Of a stretch of DNA of 64,000 nt, positions 15,865-24,591 are shown piece after piece. How positions within the stretch are numbered: position 1 is the first letter of the stretch; every line of letters starts with the position of its first letter. The stretch is from JBJYKD01 sp049310025 (lineage in GTDB: Bacteria; Bacillota; Thermosediminibacteria; Thermosediminibacterales; Tepidanaerobacteraceae), in contig NZ_JBJYKD010000005.1 in NCBI RefSeq assembly GCF_049310025.1, positions 73,737 through 137,736 on the forward strand, in the 5' to 3' direction. The notes beneath the pieces were generated by a model. That model made no database searches and was not told the DNA's origin. It worked only from the letters and a program-made list of their open reading frames with translations. A program made the position numbers and the translations under genes.

Positions 15865-16401
15865 ATGGTATACAATAAAAATATTGAAGAATGCGTTTCC
15901 CAGCTTAATACCTTCTCGTCACTCCATCGGCAGTATCTAAATGGTGTTTTAAAGCGTATACATGAGTATTATGGAGATTTGCTCCTGGGCCTTTCAATTT
16001 TTGGTTCCTATGCTCGGAGAGAAAACCGGAAAAATTCAGACCTGGACCTGTTGATTATTTTGAAAAAAGTCCCGGGTTTCAGCCAGCGCATCCGGGAATT
16101 TGTCGACAATGTAGAACTCGAACTCGAATCTTTAGCCCAAAAATTATACGAAGAAGAGGACATCCTGTGCGAGCTTTCCCCTTATATTCTCTCAAAAGAA
16201 GAATCACTAAAATTTCACCCCATTTATTTTGATTTGGTTGAGTACAACAAAGTTGTGTATGACCCGGAAGGTATAATATCTCATATTATTGAATCCACAA
16301 AGAATTTAATGGTCCGGAATGGTGCAAAAAAGGTTGAATACGGCAACTTCTGGGAGTGGGAAACGGAAAAAGGAGAATTTTTAGGGGGTACTCAACTGTG
16401 A
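15865..16401 (+). CDS. MNT-type nucleotidyltransferase (HEPN partner)
   Basis: A 178-residue protein with the minimal nucleotidyltransferase signature GSYARRENRKNSDLDLLI (GS...DxD) at about residues 50-67. I use ATG 15865, preceded by GGTGA; a longer frame from 15745 begins in non-coding-looking sequence. Its last codons overlap the GTG of the following HEPN gene by three bases (GTGA), the standard arrangement of MNT/HEPN toxin-antitoxin-like modules, in which the MNT protein can AMPylate and silence the HEPN RNase (family knowledge). It is longer than minimal MNT proteins, so it may have an extra C-terminal domain. Confidence 0.8.
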   Translation: MVYNKNIEECVSQLNTFSSLHRQYLNGVLKRIHEYYGDLLLGLSIFGSYARRENRKNSDLDLLIILKKVPGFSQRIREFVDNVELELESLAQKLYEEEDILCELSPYILSKEESLKFHPIYFDLVEYNKVVYDPEGIISHIIESTKNLMVRNGAKKVEYGNFWEWETEKGEFLGGTQL

Positions 16402-16826
16402 AAATTGATGCCTTAAGTTTAGCTTATCTGGAAAAAGCTAGAATTCGATTTAAGGCACTGGGTTTTTATAATGAACACTGTTCTTATTCCGATGTAGTCA
16501 GAGAAGCTCAAGAAATGGTAGAATTATTATTAAAGGCCGTGCTGCGAGCTATAGGTGTGGAAGTGCCTAAAATACACGACGTGGGTCGCGTGCTGGAAAA
16601 GCATAAGGAATCTCTCCCTCCCATCCTGCGAGAGCGCATTGATAAAATTAAAATGATTTCAAAGCGTCTGCGCAAGGAAAGAGAACTGAGCTTTTACGGT
16701 GCCGAAGATTTTATACCTACCGAAGAATACGGCCCCGAAGACGCAGAAATGGCCATTAAAGATGCGGAATTTATTTTAAAAACCGTTGAAGAAATATTTA
16801 AAAGCAGTAAAGATTCCCAGTTTTGA
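16398..16826 (+). CDS. HEPN-domain protein (partner of MNT nucleotidyltransferase)
   Basis: A 142-residue helical protein starting at GTG 16398, nine bases after GGGGG and overlapping the MNT stop. It matches HEPN proteins of the thermophile/archaeal type: YLEKARIRFKALG at the start and the RKERELSFYGAEDFIP segment near residue 95. The classical RNase motif R-x4-6-H is not obvious; the equivalent stretch reads RKERELSFYG, so nuclease activity is uncertain. A frame from 16356 is open but lies inside the MNT gene. Confidence 0.75.
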   Translation: MKIDALSLAYLEKARIRFKALGFYNEHCSYSDVVREAQEMVELLLKAVLRAIGVEVPKIHDVGRVLEKHKESLPPILRERIDKIKMISKRLRKERELSFYGAEDFIPTEEYGPEDAEMAIKDAEFILKTVEEIFKSSKDSQF

Positions 16827-16856
16827 CATTAATGGAAGGGTAGAAATGGAGGTTAT

Positions 16857-16892
16857 TAAAAAAAGACTGTCGAACTAATTTTGTCGACAGTC
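16857..16892 (-). terminator. Rho-independent terminator after the TolC-TetR operon
   Basis: GACTGTCGA (16865-16873) and TCGACAGTC (16884-16892) form a 9-bp stem; on the minus strand the hairpin is followed by a T-run (A-run at 16858-16864). It lies 11 bases past the TetR stop. Confidence 0.8.
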
Positions 16893-16902
16893 AGGAAAAT
16901 TT

Positions 16903-17490
16903 TCATAACTGCTCATAACCATGCAGAAATATGCTGACGAGCCGGTCCGAGACCTCTTCCACATTGAATTCCCTGTTGTGGAACACCTTCTCCTGAATCA
17001 CGGAAATCATCATTCCGAAAAAACAATGGGCTGCAAGATTTGTATCCTGGAAGTTTCGGGGGGTTTTTTCAGTGTTTTCATCGATTATTTTCGAAAGCAG
17101 GTTTATCACTTTGTTTTTCCTGTCATATATCCATTTCATCATGCTTTCGTCAACCAGGATGCGGTGGCTTGCTATCATCCTCAAGACATCGCCGTGCTTT
17201 TCCATAAATGAAAAGCTGAATCTCACAATTTTTTTCAGAATTTCTTCAAGCCCGGCATAACCTTTTATCTCGTTTTTCAGGCTAATTGCGTAAAGGTCTA
17301 TTCCTTCCTTTATAATCTGCTGGAAAAGGTGCTTCTTGCTTTTAAAATACTGGTAAATGGTGCCCTTGCCTATTCCGGCCTTTGTCGCAATCTCCTGCAT
17401 CCTGGCATTGGGATAGCCTTCGCGCGAAAATATGGAAACGGCGGCCTCAAGTATTGACGAACGCTTTTCCATCTGTTTATCTTTATTCAA
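16903..17490 (-). CDS. TetR-family repressor of the TolC-like/RND efflux genes
   Basis: A 195-residue TetR protein: HTH at about residues 28-50 (ARMQEIATKAGIGKGTIYQYF), then a helical ligand domain. It starts at TTG 17490, 8 bases after GGGGTGA, and lies 27 bases after the TolC-like gene in the same direction, so both are transcribed from the promoter at 18769-18797. The palindrome TGAGTGAGTATTCACTCA in that promoter is the likely operator, making this an autoregulated efflux unit. A terminator follows. Confidence 0.88.
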   Translation of the reverse strand: MNKDKQMEKRSSILEAAVSIFSREGYPNARMQEIATKAGIGKGTIYQYFKSKKHLFQQIIKEGIDLYAISLKNEIKGYAGLEEILKKIVRFSFSFMEKHGDVLRMIASHRILVDESMMKWIYDRKNKVINLLSKIIDENTEKTPRNFQDTNLAAHCFFGMMISVIQEKVFHNREFNVEEVSDRLVSIFLHGYEQL

Positions 17491-17517
17491 AGGACTTCAC
17501 CCCAGCAAAATGCAGGC

Positions 17518-18717
17518 CTATTCCAGGCCTTTGCCCGCCCAGTTGTCGAGCTGCGCCCTTGCCACATTGTAATCGAACACCGCGGATGTATATGCAAGCT
17601 CGGCCTGCCTCAAGTTTTCCATGGCGGAAAGCACGTCTGCCATGGTGGCCACCTGGGATTTATACTTCAGCTCCGTTGTCCTGTACACTTCCTGCGCCGT
17701 CTCCTTAGCCTTTTCCGCTGACTTTAGTTTTTCCGCAGCCTCTATCACCGCGTAATGCGCCGACCTTACAGCAAGGGAGACCTGATCTTCCGCTTCTTTC
17801 ACTCCCAAAACGGCTTTCTCCAGATCTATCTTCGCCTTCCGGTATGTAAAAGTATTTTCCGCATAGTATTTCAGGGCGAGCCTGCAGTTGAGCTCCGCCA
17901 CTTCCTTCATTTCCCTCACGCTTATAACCTCCGGCCTGAGCGCCAGGGCGCTTTTGACCATTTCCTCCACATCGGGAAGCTCTTCAGGCGTGTAGGTGAA
18001 AGATGTAGTGAGTTCCAGAGGAGCCGTAAGGCTGCGGCCCATAATTTTATTGAGATTCATTTTGGCCAGTTTTAGATTGTTTTCAGCGGAGACCCTGCTC
18101 GCTTCGGCGCCGGCCACGGCGGATTCCGCCATCAGCACCGAATCTTTTGCAACAACGCCGTGTTTATAACTCACCTGAGCGTTCTTTAACTGTTCGTTGG
18201 CACGTTGAAGCTGGATTTCTGCATTTTTAAGGTTGTCCTGAGCTTTCAGCACATTGAAATAGGCTTTTTCCACCTCTATCCTCAGGTTCTGCTCATCAAG
18301 CGCAAGGCTCTTTTTAGCTATCAGTTCATTGGCTTCTTTAAGCCTGGGGGACAGGTCTTTGACCTGCGCTCCCTCAAAACTAAAGGCCTGCGGCACATAA
18401 TCTCTAAGTATTTTGTCGTCTCGAATCTCCTCCATCTGCTTTGACTCGTATTTGGCTTCTTCCCGTTCCACCTTTGCTTTTTCGTATTCCTGCCGTGAAA
18501 TTTTTAAGCTTACATTGTTTTGAAGAGCGGTATTTACGCTTTCTTCAAGTGAAAAGCTTGTTTTTTCTTCAGCGTCAGGACTTGCAGACACACTGTTTGC
18601 GATTTCGGCCGTATCAGCGGAAACATCTCCCGCAGCTGTGGATTCCGCAAAAACCGCCAGCGGCATTAAAACACACATAGAAACCACCAGGAAGGATATA
18701 ATTTTTCTATATTGCAC
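17518..18717 (-). CDS. TolC-family (OEP) efflux protein
   Basis: A 399-residue protein with a Sec signal peptide (about 1-25, ending VFA-E) and the repeated coiled-coil halves of the outer-membrane-efflux-protein family: SLEESVNTALQNNVSLKIS and, in the second half, ALALRPEVISVREMKEVAEL. TolC proteins form trimeric exit ducts for RND or ABC pumps in diderm bacteria. Here an RND pump with adaptor lies directly upstream, so a tripartite assembly is implied. In monoderm firmicutes TolC-like proteins occur but their location is unclear. The start is GTG 18717 after AGGAGGT. Confidence 0.85.
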   Translation of the reverse strand: MQYRKIISFLVVSMCVLMPLAVFAESTAAGDVSADTAEIANSVSASPDAEEKTSFSLEESVNTALQNNVSLKISRQEYEKAKVEREEAKYESKQMEEIRDDKILRDYVPQAFSFEGAQVKDLSPRLKEANELIAKKSLALDEQNLRIEVEKAYFNVLKAQDNLKNAEIQLQRANEQLKNAQVSYKHGVVAKDSVLMAESAVAGAEASRVSAENNLKLAKMNLNKIMGRSLTAPLELTTSFTYTPEELPDVEEMVKSALALRPEVISVREMKEVAELNCRLALKYYAENTFTYRKAKIDLEKAVLGVKEAEDQVSLAVRSAHYAVIEAAEKLKSAEKAKETAQEVYRTTELKYKSQVATMADVLSAMENLRQAELAYTSAVFDYNVARAQLDNWAGKGLE

Positions 18718-18730
18718 TTTCTTACCTCCT

Positions 18731-18797
18731 ATATGAGTGAGTATTCACTCATATTTTTATTTGTTTTTATTATATAATGGGCCTTATACCGCGTCAA
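18731..18797 (-). promoter_or_regulatory. Promoter and palindromic operator of the TolC-TetR unit
   Basis: Minus-strand -35 TTGACG (18797-18792, overlapping the RND stop), 17-base spacer, -10 TATAAT (18774-18769). Just downstream (18731-18754) lies a palindrome with 10-bp arms around GTAT whose core is TGAGTGAGTATTCACTCA. This is the most symmetric of the TGAGTGA operators in the window. Confidence 0.8.
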
Positions 18798-21700
18798 GCG
18801 CATTTTTTAATCCTTATTCTCCCCATCACCCCTGCATAAATATCTTCAAATATGGAGTAAAGGACAGGCACAACCACGAGTGTCAAAAGGGTTGAGACAG
18901 TCAATCCCCCCATGACTGTAACAGCAAGGGGCGCCTGAATTTCACCGCCTTCGCCGATACCGAGGGCAAGGGGTAAAAGGCCGAGAACCGTGGTGAGGGT
19001 GGTCATCATGATGGGCCTGAGCCTCCTTGGACCGGCTTCAACTATCGCTTCTCTGACCGTCTTACCCTTTGCCCGCAACTGGTTAATGTAATCCACCAGC
19101 ACAATGGCGTTGTTGACCGCAATGCCCGCCAGCATTATTATGCCGATGTATGCGGGCACACTGAAAGCCCTTCCGCTCAGCAGGAGTCCAAAAACGACGC
19201 CCGTAGTGCAGAACGGAATTGCAAACATTATGGTGAAGGGATGAAGCAGCGATTCAAACTGCGCCGCCATCACCGCATAGACAAGGAACACCGCCAGTAG
19301 CATCGCCTGGAACAGGTCCGCAAACGATTCTTCCATTTCTTTGTTCTGACCTTCGAAACTCACGCTGTAGCCTTCAGGTAAATTGACCGTAGAAATCGCT
19401 GACCTGATGTCGTTTATCACCTCTCCCAGGCTCCTTTTATAAATATCGGACGTCACATACACCACTCGCTGCTGATCTTCACGATTGATTGTATTTGGGC
19501 CTGCAGTGATTTTAAATCTGGCTATATTTCTGAGCGGCACGCTGACGCCCGACGGTGACATCAATGTCATCCCCTCAAGGTCCTCAAGGGTTTTCCTTGA
19601 AAGCTCATTGAGCTGAACGTTCACTTCCACTTCCGTTCCGGCCACCCTGTATTTGGTCGCCTCAGCACCGTTTATTGCAATCCTTACAGCCTGTGCCACC
19701 TGGCTGGCATCCAGCCCGTAGTACGAAGCCCTGTCCTTATCTACCTTTATCTGGACCTCGGGTCTTCCTTCATCCATAGACGTTTCCACATCCCGGGTGC
19801 CCGGCACTTTTTTGACCACAGCCTCAATTTTTTTGGCAAGATTCTCAAGGGTGGCAAAGTCGTCCCCCTTTATGGCCACCTGAACCGGCTTATTGCTTCC
19901 TGACGCAGCAGAGCTTGCCATGCTCATGGTGGTGGAGCTATTTAACTCGATTTTTGCTCCCGGGACCTCTCCAATTCTTTGCCTGATTTCTTCCACCACG
20001 TCCTTTGTAGATCTCTTCCTCTCACTAACCGGAACCAGGCGCACATCCATGCTGGCTATTTCGCCGCTCCCTCCTGCTCCGAGGAAGCTCTTCATTGTGT
20101 TTGTCCCAACCTGTGATGAATACATTTGAACTTCCGGTATCGAAGCCACTATGCGCTCTATGGATTTAACCAGTTCATCGGTCTTTTCCACTTTTGTGCC
20201 AAGAGGGTATTCCACATTGATTGATATCCTGCCTTCATCGGTCTCCGGGAAAAATTCTGTACCCACAAGAGGCACAGCTGCCACGCTGATGATAAGAAGA
20301 ACGACGATGGTAAATATTACAGTCATTCTATGGCTAAGGGCCCACGCAAGGAGCTTCCCGTATTTTTCCTCAATACTCTGGTAAAATCTGTCCATTCCAT
20401 CGAATATTCCGGCAAGAAAGCCCCGTTTTTTCTCGCTTACACCGGTGACTTTGACCAGACGCGAGCTCAGCAATGGCACTATTGTAATTGCGACTAGCAG
20501 GGAAGACAAAAGAGAGAATGTGATGGTGAGGCTCATTTCCTTGAAAACTATTCCCGCAAGACCTTTTACAAAAACAATCGGCAAAAACACCGCCACCGTG
20601 GTCAGCGTCGACGCCGCTATAGCAAGCATGACCTCACCGGCGCCCGCGGAAGCTGCTTCCATGCCATTCATACCCTGCTGTCGGTGATAATATATATTCT
20701 CAAGCACGACTATGGAGTTGTCCACCAGCATACCTACTCCCATGGCAAGGCCGCCGAGGGATATGAGATTCAGCGTAATGCCGCTGAAGTACATAACGAC
20801 AAATGTGGTTATAATTGAAATGGGAATAGAAATGGCGATAACCAGTGTCGACCTGAAATTATGTAAAAAAAGATAAAGAACTATTACCGCCAGCAAACCG
20901 CCCTGTATGGCGTTTGATATCACATTGCTTATGGACCTTTTTATAAAGTCCGACTGGTCCATGATCTGATAAAGTTTTATCCCAGTGGGCAGATCTTTTT
21001 TGATGGCTTCAAGCTCTTTTTTTACTCCATCTGCCACCGCCACCGTGTTGGCATCACTGGATTTCTGTATAAGGATCCTCAGGCCTTCACGGTCGTTTAT
21101 TCTGGAATACGTCTTTTTGTCTTCCGTAGCATCCTTAATCTCGGCTATATCGCTCAGCTTAACTATGGCTCCCTGCCTGTTGGCCACCACAAGGTCTTTT
21201 ATTTCATCAATGCTTTCAAATTCGCCCGTTGTCCTCACTATAAACTCTCTGCTGCCGTAGTCCACCGTCCCGCCGGGCACGTTCAGGTTATTGGCTGCAA
21301 GAGCCTGCATAACCTGACCGATACTTACTCCGTACCCATTCATCTTATGAGGTGAGAGCAAGACCCTTATCTGGCGGTCCAGCCCGCCCACCACCTGAAC
21401 GCCTGCCACGCCCTCTACCCTCTCAAGCCTTTTTTCTATCAAATCCTCAGCTATCTGCTTCATTAAAAGCGGGTCTCTGTCGCCGGTCATGCCGTAAATG
21501 AGCACAGGCAACATGGACGGGTCATATTTAATTACCATGGGATCGTCTGCATCATCCGGCAGAGTACCTTTAACCATATCTATTTTTTCTCTTATATCCG
21601 TTGTAGCGGTGTCAAGGTCCGTCCCCCAGTTGAAACTCACTGTAATCATGGAAACATTGGATTCACTGGATGAAGATATGCTCTTTATATTTTCCACACC

Positions 21701-21916
21701 CGCTATTTCTTTTTCTATCGGCTTTGTCACCATTGTCTCTATTTCTTCGGAGCTTGCCCCGGGGTAGGTGGTTATGATAACAGCCGTCGGAAGCTGTATA
21801 TCGGGCAGCAAGTCCACCTGCATCCTGCTCAGCGAAACAAAGCCGAGGATAAGGATGACGAGCACTGCCATGAATGTGGCTACGGGCCTTTTTAACACCC
21901 CATCTATAATTTTCAT
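18794..21916 (-). CDS. RND (AcrB/SwrC-like) multidrug efflux pump
   Basis: A 1040-residue RND transporter of full family length, with 12 membrane segments and two large extracytoplasmic loops. The opening IIDGVLKRPVATFMAVLV and VDLLPDIQLPTA, the proton-relay segment GMLVDNSIVVLENI and the second-half FPETDEGRISI region are typical of hydrophobe/amphiphile exporters; SwrC (YerP) of Bacillus is the best-known Gram-positive relative. The start is ATG 21916 after GGGGTGA. It lies 20 bases after its lipoprotein adaptor gene, forming an operon, with the TolC-like gene behind its own promoter. Confidence 0.93.
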   Translation of the reverse strand: MKIIDGVLKRPVATFMAVLVILILGFVSLSRMQVDLLPDIQLPTAVIITTYPGASSEEIETMVTKPIEKEIAGVENIKSISSSSESNVSMITVSFNWGTDLDTATTDIREKIDMVKGTLPDDADDPMVIKYDPSMLPVLIYGMTGDRDPLLMKQIAEDLIEKRLERVEGVAGVQVVGGLDRQIRVLLSPHKMNGYGVSIGQVMQALAANNLNVPGGTVDYGSREFIVRTTGEFESIDEIKDLVVANRQGAIVKLSDIAEIKDATEDKKTYSRINDREGLRILIQKSSDANTVAVADGVKKELEAIKKDLPTGIKLYQIMDQSDFIKRSISNVISNAIQGGLLAVIVLYLFLHNFRSTLVIAISIPISIITTFVVMYFSGITLNLISLGGLAMGVGMLVDNSIVVLENIYYHRQQGMNGMEAASAGAGEVMLAIAASTLTTVAVFLPIVFVKGLAGIVFKEMSLTITFSLLSSLLVAITIVPLLSSRLVKVTGVSEKKRGFLAGIFDGMDRFYQSIEEKYGKLLAWALSHRMTVIFTIVVLLIISVAAVPLVGTEFFPETDEGRISINVEYPLGTKVEKTDELVKSIERIVASIPEVQMYSSQVGTNTMKSFLGAGGSGEIASMDVRLVPVSERKRSTKDVVEEIRQRIGEVPGAKIELNSSTTMSMASSAASGSNKPVQVAIKGDDFATLENLAKKIEAVVKKVPGTRDVETSMDEGRPEVQIKVDKDRASYYGLDASQVAQAVRIAINGAEATKYRVAGTEVEVNVQLNELSRKTLEDLEGMTLMSPSGVSVPLRNIARFKITAGPNTINREDQQRVVYVTSDIYKRSLGEVINDIRSAISTVNLPEGYSVSFEGQNKEMEESFADLFQAMLLAVFLVYAVMAAQFESLLHPFTIMFAIPFCTTGVVFGLLLSGRAFSVPAYIGIIMLAGIAVNNAIVLVDYINQLRAKGKTVREAIVEAGPRRLRPIMMTTLTTVLGLLPLALGIGEGGEIQAPLAVTVMGGLTVSTLLTLVVVPVLYSIFEDIYAGVMGRIRIKKCA

Positions 21917-21936
21917 GATTTCACCCCGCTATAGCT

Positions 21937-23184
21937 TCACAGAATTTTCACCGCAGACCCTTCCGTAAGCATGTTCTGGCCGCTTGTGACGACAGTCTCT
22001 CCTTCCTTCAGACCTTCCGTAATCTCCACCCTGTCTCCGTTTGTGATCCCGATCCTGACAAGGCGTTCTTCCGCTTTGCCCTGCTTCACAACATACACTG
22101 TATAACCGTTTTTCTTAATAAGTACGGCGTCCTTGGGCACGGTAATCACATTTTCTTTTACGCCTCTGACCACATTCACTTTTGCAAACATTCCGGGCTT
22201 TAACCCGTAATCCTTATTTTCTATCTCAATTTCCACCCGAAACAGCCCGTTGGCCCCCGATGCGGGTGATATGACACTTATTTTGCCTTTGATGGCACCT
22301 TTATTACCGAGAGCATCTACACTCACTGTGGCTTCCCGTCCTATATTTAACCTGTTAATATCCTCTTCCGGCACTTCTATAACGGCTTTGACCCTGTCTA
22401 TATTAACTATTGTCCCCAGCGGCATTCCTGCCTGGCACATCTCTCCCGGATTTATCTGTTTTGATGAAATCTTGCCCGATACCGGCGCCCTCACCACCGA
22501 ATTTTCTATACTTGTCTTTATCAGCTCTACCTGAGCCTGGGCCTGAGCCACCTGAGCCCTCAGTGCTTCAATATTTTTGGGCAGGCGCTCCTGGGTCAGC
22601 CTCAATTGTTCCTTCGCGCTTTCATACTGGCTCTTTGCTACTCTGTACTTTAGTTCCATGCCATCAAAGGACTGCCTGGAAATCGCATTAGCTTCATACA
22701 GAGCCTTCATCCTCTCGTAGTCTGCCTTTGTATTCAAATAATTATCTTCCGCCTGCTCAAATGCCGACTTTGCCTGCTCCAGCTGCTGAGGCAGCGTCCC
22801 CGACTCATTGGCGGCGAGATTGGCCCTGGCCAGCGCCAAAGTCGCCTCCGCCTGGGAGAGCTGGTCGTATAATTCGTCAGTTTCGAGTATTACCAGAGCA
22901 TCTCCTTTTTTTACATAATCCCCCACCTCAAAATTTACTTCCTTTACTCTTCCCGACAGCTTGCTTACGACTTTTACTTCATCCTCCGCATCAATCTGGC
23001 CGGTATAAATCCCCACATCCTCGATTCTATCCCTTTTTGTTTCCATCACTTTTACCGGCACCGCAGATTCTTTTTTTATTTCCTCCTGCTTTTTTTTGGA
23101 ACATCCGGCAAGAAAGAATATTGATGCTATAAAGAAGAACAGCAATAGCGAAGCTGTTATTTTGTTTTTTCTGCAAAACTCCAT
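21937..23184 (-). CDS. Lipoprotein membrane fusion protein of the RND pump
   Basis: A 415-residue adaptor with a lipoprotein signal peptide (hydrophobic core, then FFLAGC, Cys about residue 28). The mature protein has the lipoyl halves (GRVKEVNFEVGDYVKKGD and APVSGKISSKQINPGEMC), a coiled-coil hairpin and beta-barrel, as in RND periplasmic adaptors of the AcrA type. I use ATG 23184 because AAGGGGTG lies 6 bases upstream; the GTG at 23193 is inside that site. First gene of the adaptor-RND operon with a leader of about 320 bases. Confidence 0.9.
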   Translation of the reverse strand: MEFCRKNKITASLLLFFFIASIFFLAGCSKKKQEEIKKESAVPVKVMETKRDRIEDVGIYTGQIDAEDEVKVVSKLSGRVKEVNFEVGDYVKKGDALVILETDELYDQLSQAEATLALARANLAANESGTLPQQLEQAKSAFEQAEDNYLNTKADYERMKALYEANAISRQSFDGMELKYRVAKSQYESAKEQLRLTQERLPKNIEALRAQVAQAQAQVELIKTSIENSVVRAPVSGKISSKQINPGEMCQAGMPLGTIVNIDRVKAVIEVPEEDINRLNIGREATVSVDALGNKGAIKGKISVISPASGANGLFRVEIEIENKDYGLKPGMFAKVNVVRGVKENVITVPKDAVLIKKNGYTVYVVKQGKAEERLVRIGITNGDRVEITEGLKEGETVVTSGQNMLTEGSAVKIL

Positions 23185-23306
23185 AAAATACACCCCTTTT
23201 ACCTTGCTGTAATTGATATTGGGAAACTACCACCCACATAACTGATCATTTATCGACCGCAATTCATCTCCTTATTTATAGAGAATGAAAACTCTATAAT
23301 AGTACC

Positions 23307-23318
23307 GACCGTTCGGTC
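23307..23318. promoter_or_regulatory. GACCG/CGGTC palindrome upstream of the RND operon
   Basis: GACCGTTCGGTC is an inverted repeat of the type bound by AcrR/QacR-like TetR repressors. It lies 123 bases upstream of the adaptor start, beside TATAAT-like sequence on both strands. It differs from the TGAGTGA operators, so it may serve another regulator or a second promoter. Confidence 0.45.
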
Positions 23319-23336
23319 ACTTTGACCTTGTAAAAA

Positions 23337-23413
23337 ATATCCCCCCTTTGGTTGCATAAATAATAAATAAATAATAAATTAATTATTATTGCAAAAATGG
23401 ACCGAGGGGATAT
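23337..23413. repeat. Imperfect 77-bp inverted repeat in the RND operon leader
   Basis: ATATCCCC at 23337-23344 pairs with GGGGATAT at 23406-23413, and inner TTGCATAAATAATAA pairs with TTATTATTGCAA. The whole forms a long AT-rich hairpin inside the predicted leader transcript. Possible functions are attenuation, mRNA protection or a decayed miniature transposable element. Confidence 0.45.
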
Positions 23414-23487
23414 ACACCCCCGGCTTGCCTCATTATTTATAAATCGCTTCGAGAGGAGATTAAGAAAATATATTATAACCTTTAATT

Positions 23488-23536
23488 TTAGTGAGTGCTC
23501 ACTTAATATAATAATCATTTAGAAGAAGCGTGTCAA
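23488..23536 (-). promoter_or_regulatory. Promoter and TetR-type operator of the adaptor-RND operon
   Basis: Minus-strand -35 TTGACA (23536-23531), 17-base spacer, -10 TATTAT (23513-23508), followed directly by TTAGTGAGTGCTCACTTA (23488-23505). The inner half-sites GTGA-N4-TCAC match the operators at 15141 and 18731; the outer positions diverge slightly. The promoter lies about 320 bases upstream of the adaptor gene. Confidence 0.7.
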
Positions 23537-23567
23537 TAATCTGTACTTTTTGATAGCCTACCCTTTC

Positions 23568-23690
23568 TATTTCTAAAAGAAAATTTTTCAAAAGTTGTTC
23601 TTACTGCCTCTTCATATTGGTTTCCGGTGGTTTCTCTTTACGCCACACTGTCAACCATAAGAACCGTCCCTCTTGTTTTAACCTTGTCAA
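23568..23690 (-). repeat. Dispersed repeat remnant, copy A
   Basis: This stretch is about 80 percent identical by eye to 24788-24905. Read on the minus strand both encode a decayed peptide of the form TTGNQYEEAVRTTFEKF and both adjoin a GGGACGGTT-type motif (AACCGTCCC on the plus strand). Such motifs often flank RAYT/IS200-like transposases in firmicutes. No intact gene remains. Confidence 0.5.
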
Positions 23691-23735
23691 CCACAAGAAA
23701 CTTTCCTCGTTGTCGGCCATATTCTTCTCACACCA

Positions 23736-23793
23736 CAAAAAAAGCCCCGCAGGGAGGCTTGATGATTAGCTTATACCCTGTGGGGCTTTTGTT
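23736..23793. terminator. Bidirectional terminator after the DUF2442 gene
   Basis: GCCCCGCAGGG (23744-23754) pairs with CCCTGTGGGGC (23776-23786), with an A-run on the left and a T-run on the right. It can end the minus-strand DUF4160-DUF2442 transcript (stop at 23849) and any plus-strand transcript. Confidence 0.75.
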
Positions 23794-23848
23794 TGGCTAT
23801 AATACGTACTTGTTTCTGTTTTTGTTTTTTTGTGTCCTATGGTTTGTT

Positions 23849-24088
23849 TTACTGATAAACCTTGCTTTTTTCATAAAGCACCTCTGGATCAACGTCTGCC
23901 TGATTGCTCCATTCAATGCTATCAAAACTGACCCGTACTGATCTGAAGATTTTCTCATCCTTTAATTCTTGAAAAATGCCTTTATCCAGATAAGGCTTCA
24001 TATCAAATACTCTCTTTTCCCCGTTTTCAAAAGTCAGAAGAAGCTTATAATCCTGTAAAGGTTTTACGTCAATAACGGATAAGTACAT
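23849..24088 (-). CDS. DUF2442 protein
   Basis: A 79-residue protein with the DUF2442 pattern: VKPLQDYKLLLTFENGEKRVFD, then LKDEKIFRSVRVSFDSIEW. It begins at ATG 24088 after GGGGTGAT and lies 13 bases after the DUF4160 gene. DUF2442 and DUF4160 genes are regularly paired in bacterial genomes and have been suggested as a small toxin-antitoxin-like or regulatory pair; function is not established. A strong terminator follows. Confidence 0.85.
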   Translation of the reverse strand: MYLSVIDVKPLQDYKLLLTFENGEKRVFDMKPYLDKGIFQELKDEKIFRSVRVSFDSIEWSNQADVDPEVLYEKSKVYQ

Positions 24089-24101
24089 AGATTATCACCC
24101 C

Positions 24102-24368
24102 CTATTTTAATGGTTCAATTTTAAACGGCGGCTCACCATTCATGACCAATCTCCAGTTGGCTAATAATTCTTCCTTTCTTAACTCTGCCCAGGCTAGCAC
24201 TAATTTGAGCTGCTTCTTAGGCAAATTGCCCTCCCTGACCTCACAAGAGTTGATATCGATAACCGCTTTGTAATCTTGGTAGTAGGCATGAAAGTGTGGT
24301 GGGTTATGTTCATCTGGCGCGCAATACATTCTAATAATTATTCCAAAAAACATACTAATCGTCGGCAT
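24102..24368 (-). CDS. DUF4160 protein
   Basis: An 88-residue protein of the DUF4160 family, recognised by FFGIIIRMYCAPDEHNPPHFHAYY (split here: PDEHNPPHFHAYY is the conserved core) and LPKKQLKLVLAWAELRKEEL. The HNPPHFH cluster could bind metal. Start ATG 24368 with GGTGAT upstream; an extended -10 box (TGGTATAAT) lies about 40 bases further up. It forms a two-gene unit with DUF2442. Confidence 0.85.
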   Translation of the reverse strand: MPTISMFFGIIIRMYCAPDEHNPPHFHAYYQDYKAVIDINSCEVREGNLPKKQLKLVLAWAELRKEELLANWRLVMNGEPPFKIEPLK

Positions 24369-24591
24369 TTTATCACCTGTTAATCTCTTTTTTACACTTC
24401 TATTATACCATATGAGTCTCAGAAATCCAGAATAGCTTGCTTCATTCCGATAATGGAAATTATGTCCCCATAAACCACAAAAACCGTTCCTCTCGTTCTC
24501 ATTCAGGTCCTCACCTGGATCGTCAAATGTAGAAATAAAACTTCAGATACCTTCGGTTGGCTGCCTTGAGTATGCCAAAGGCACCCGCCTT

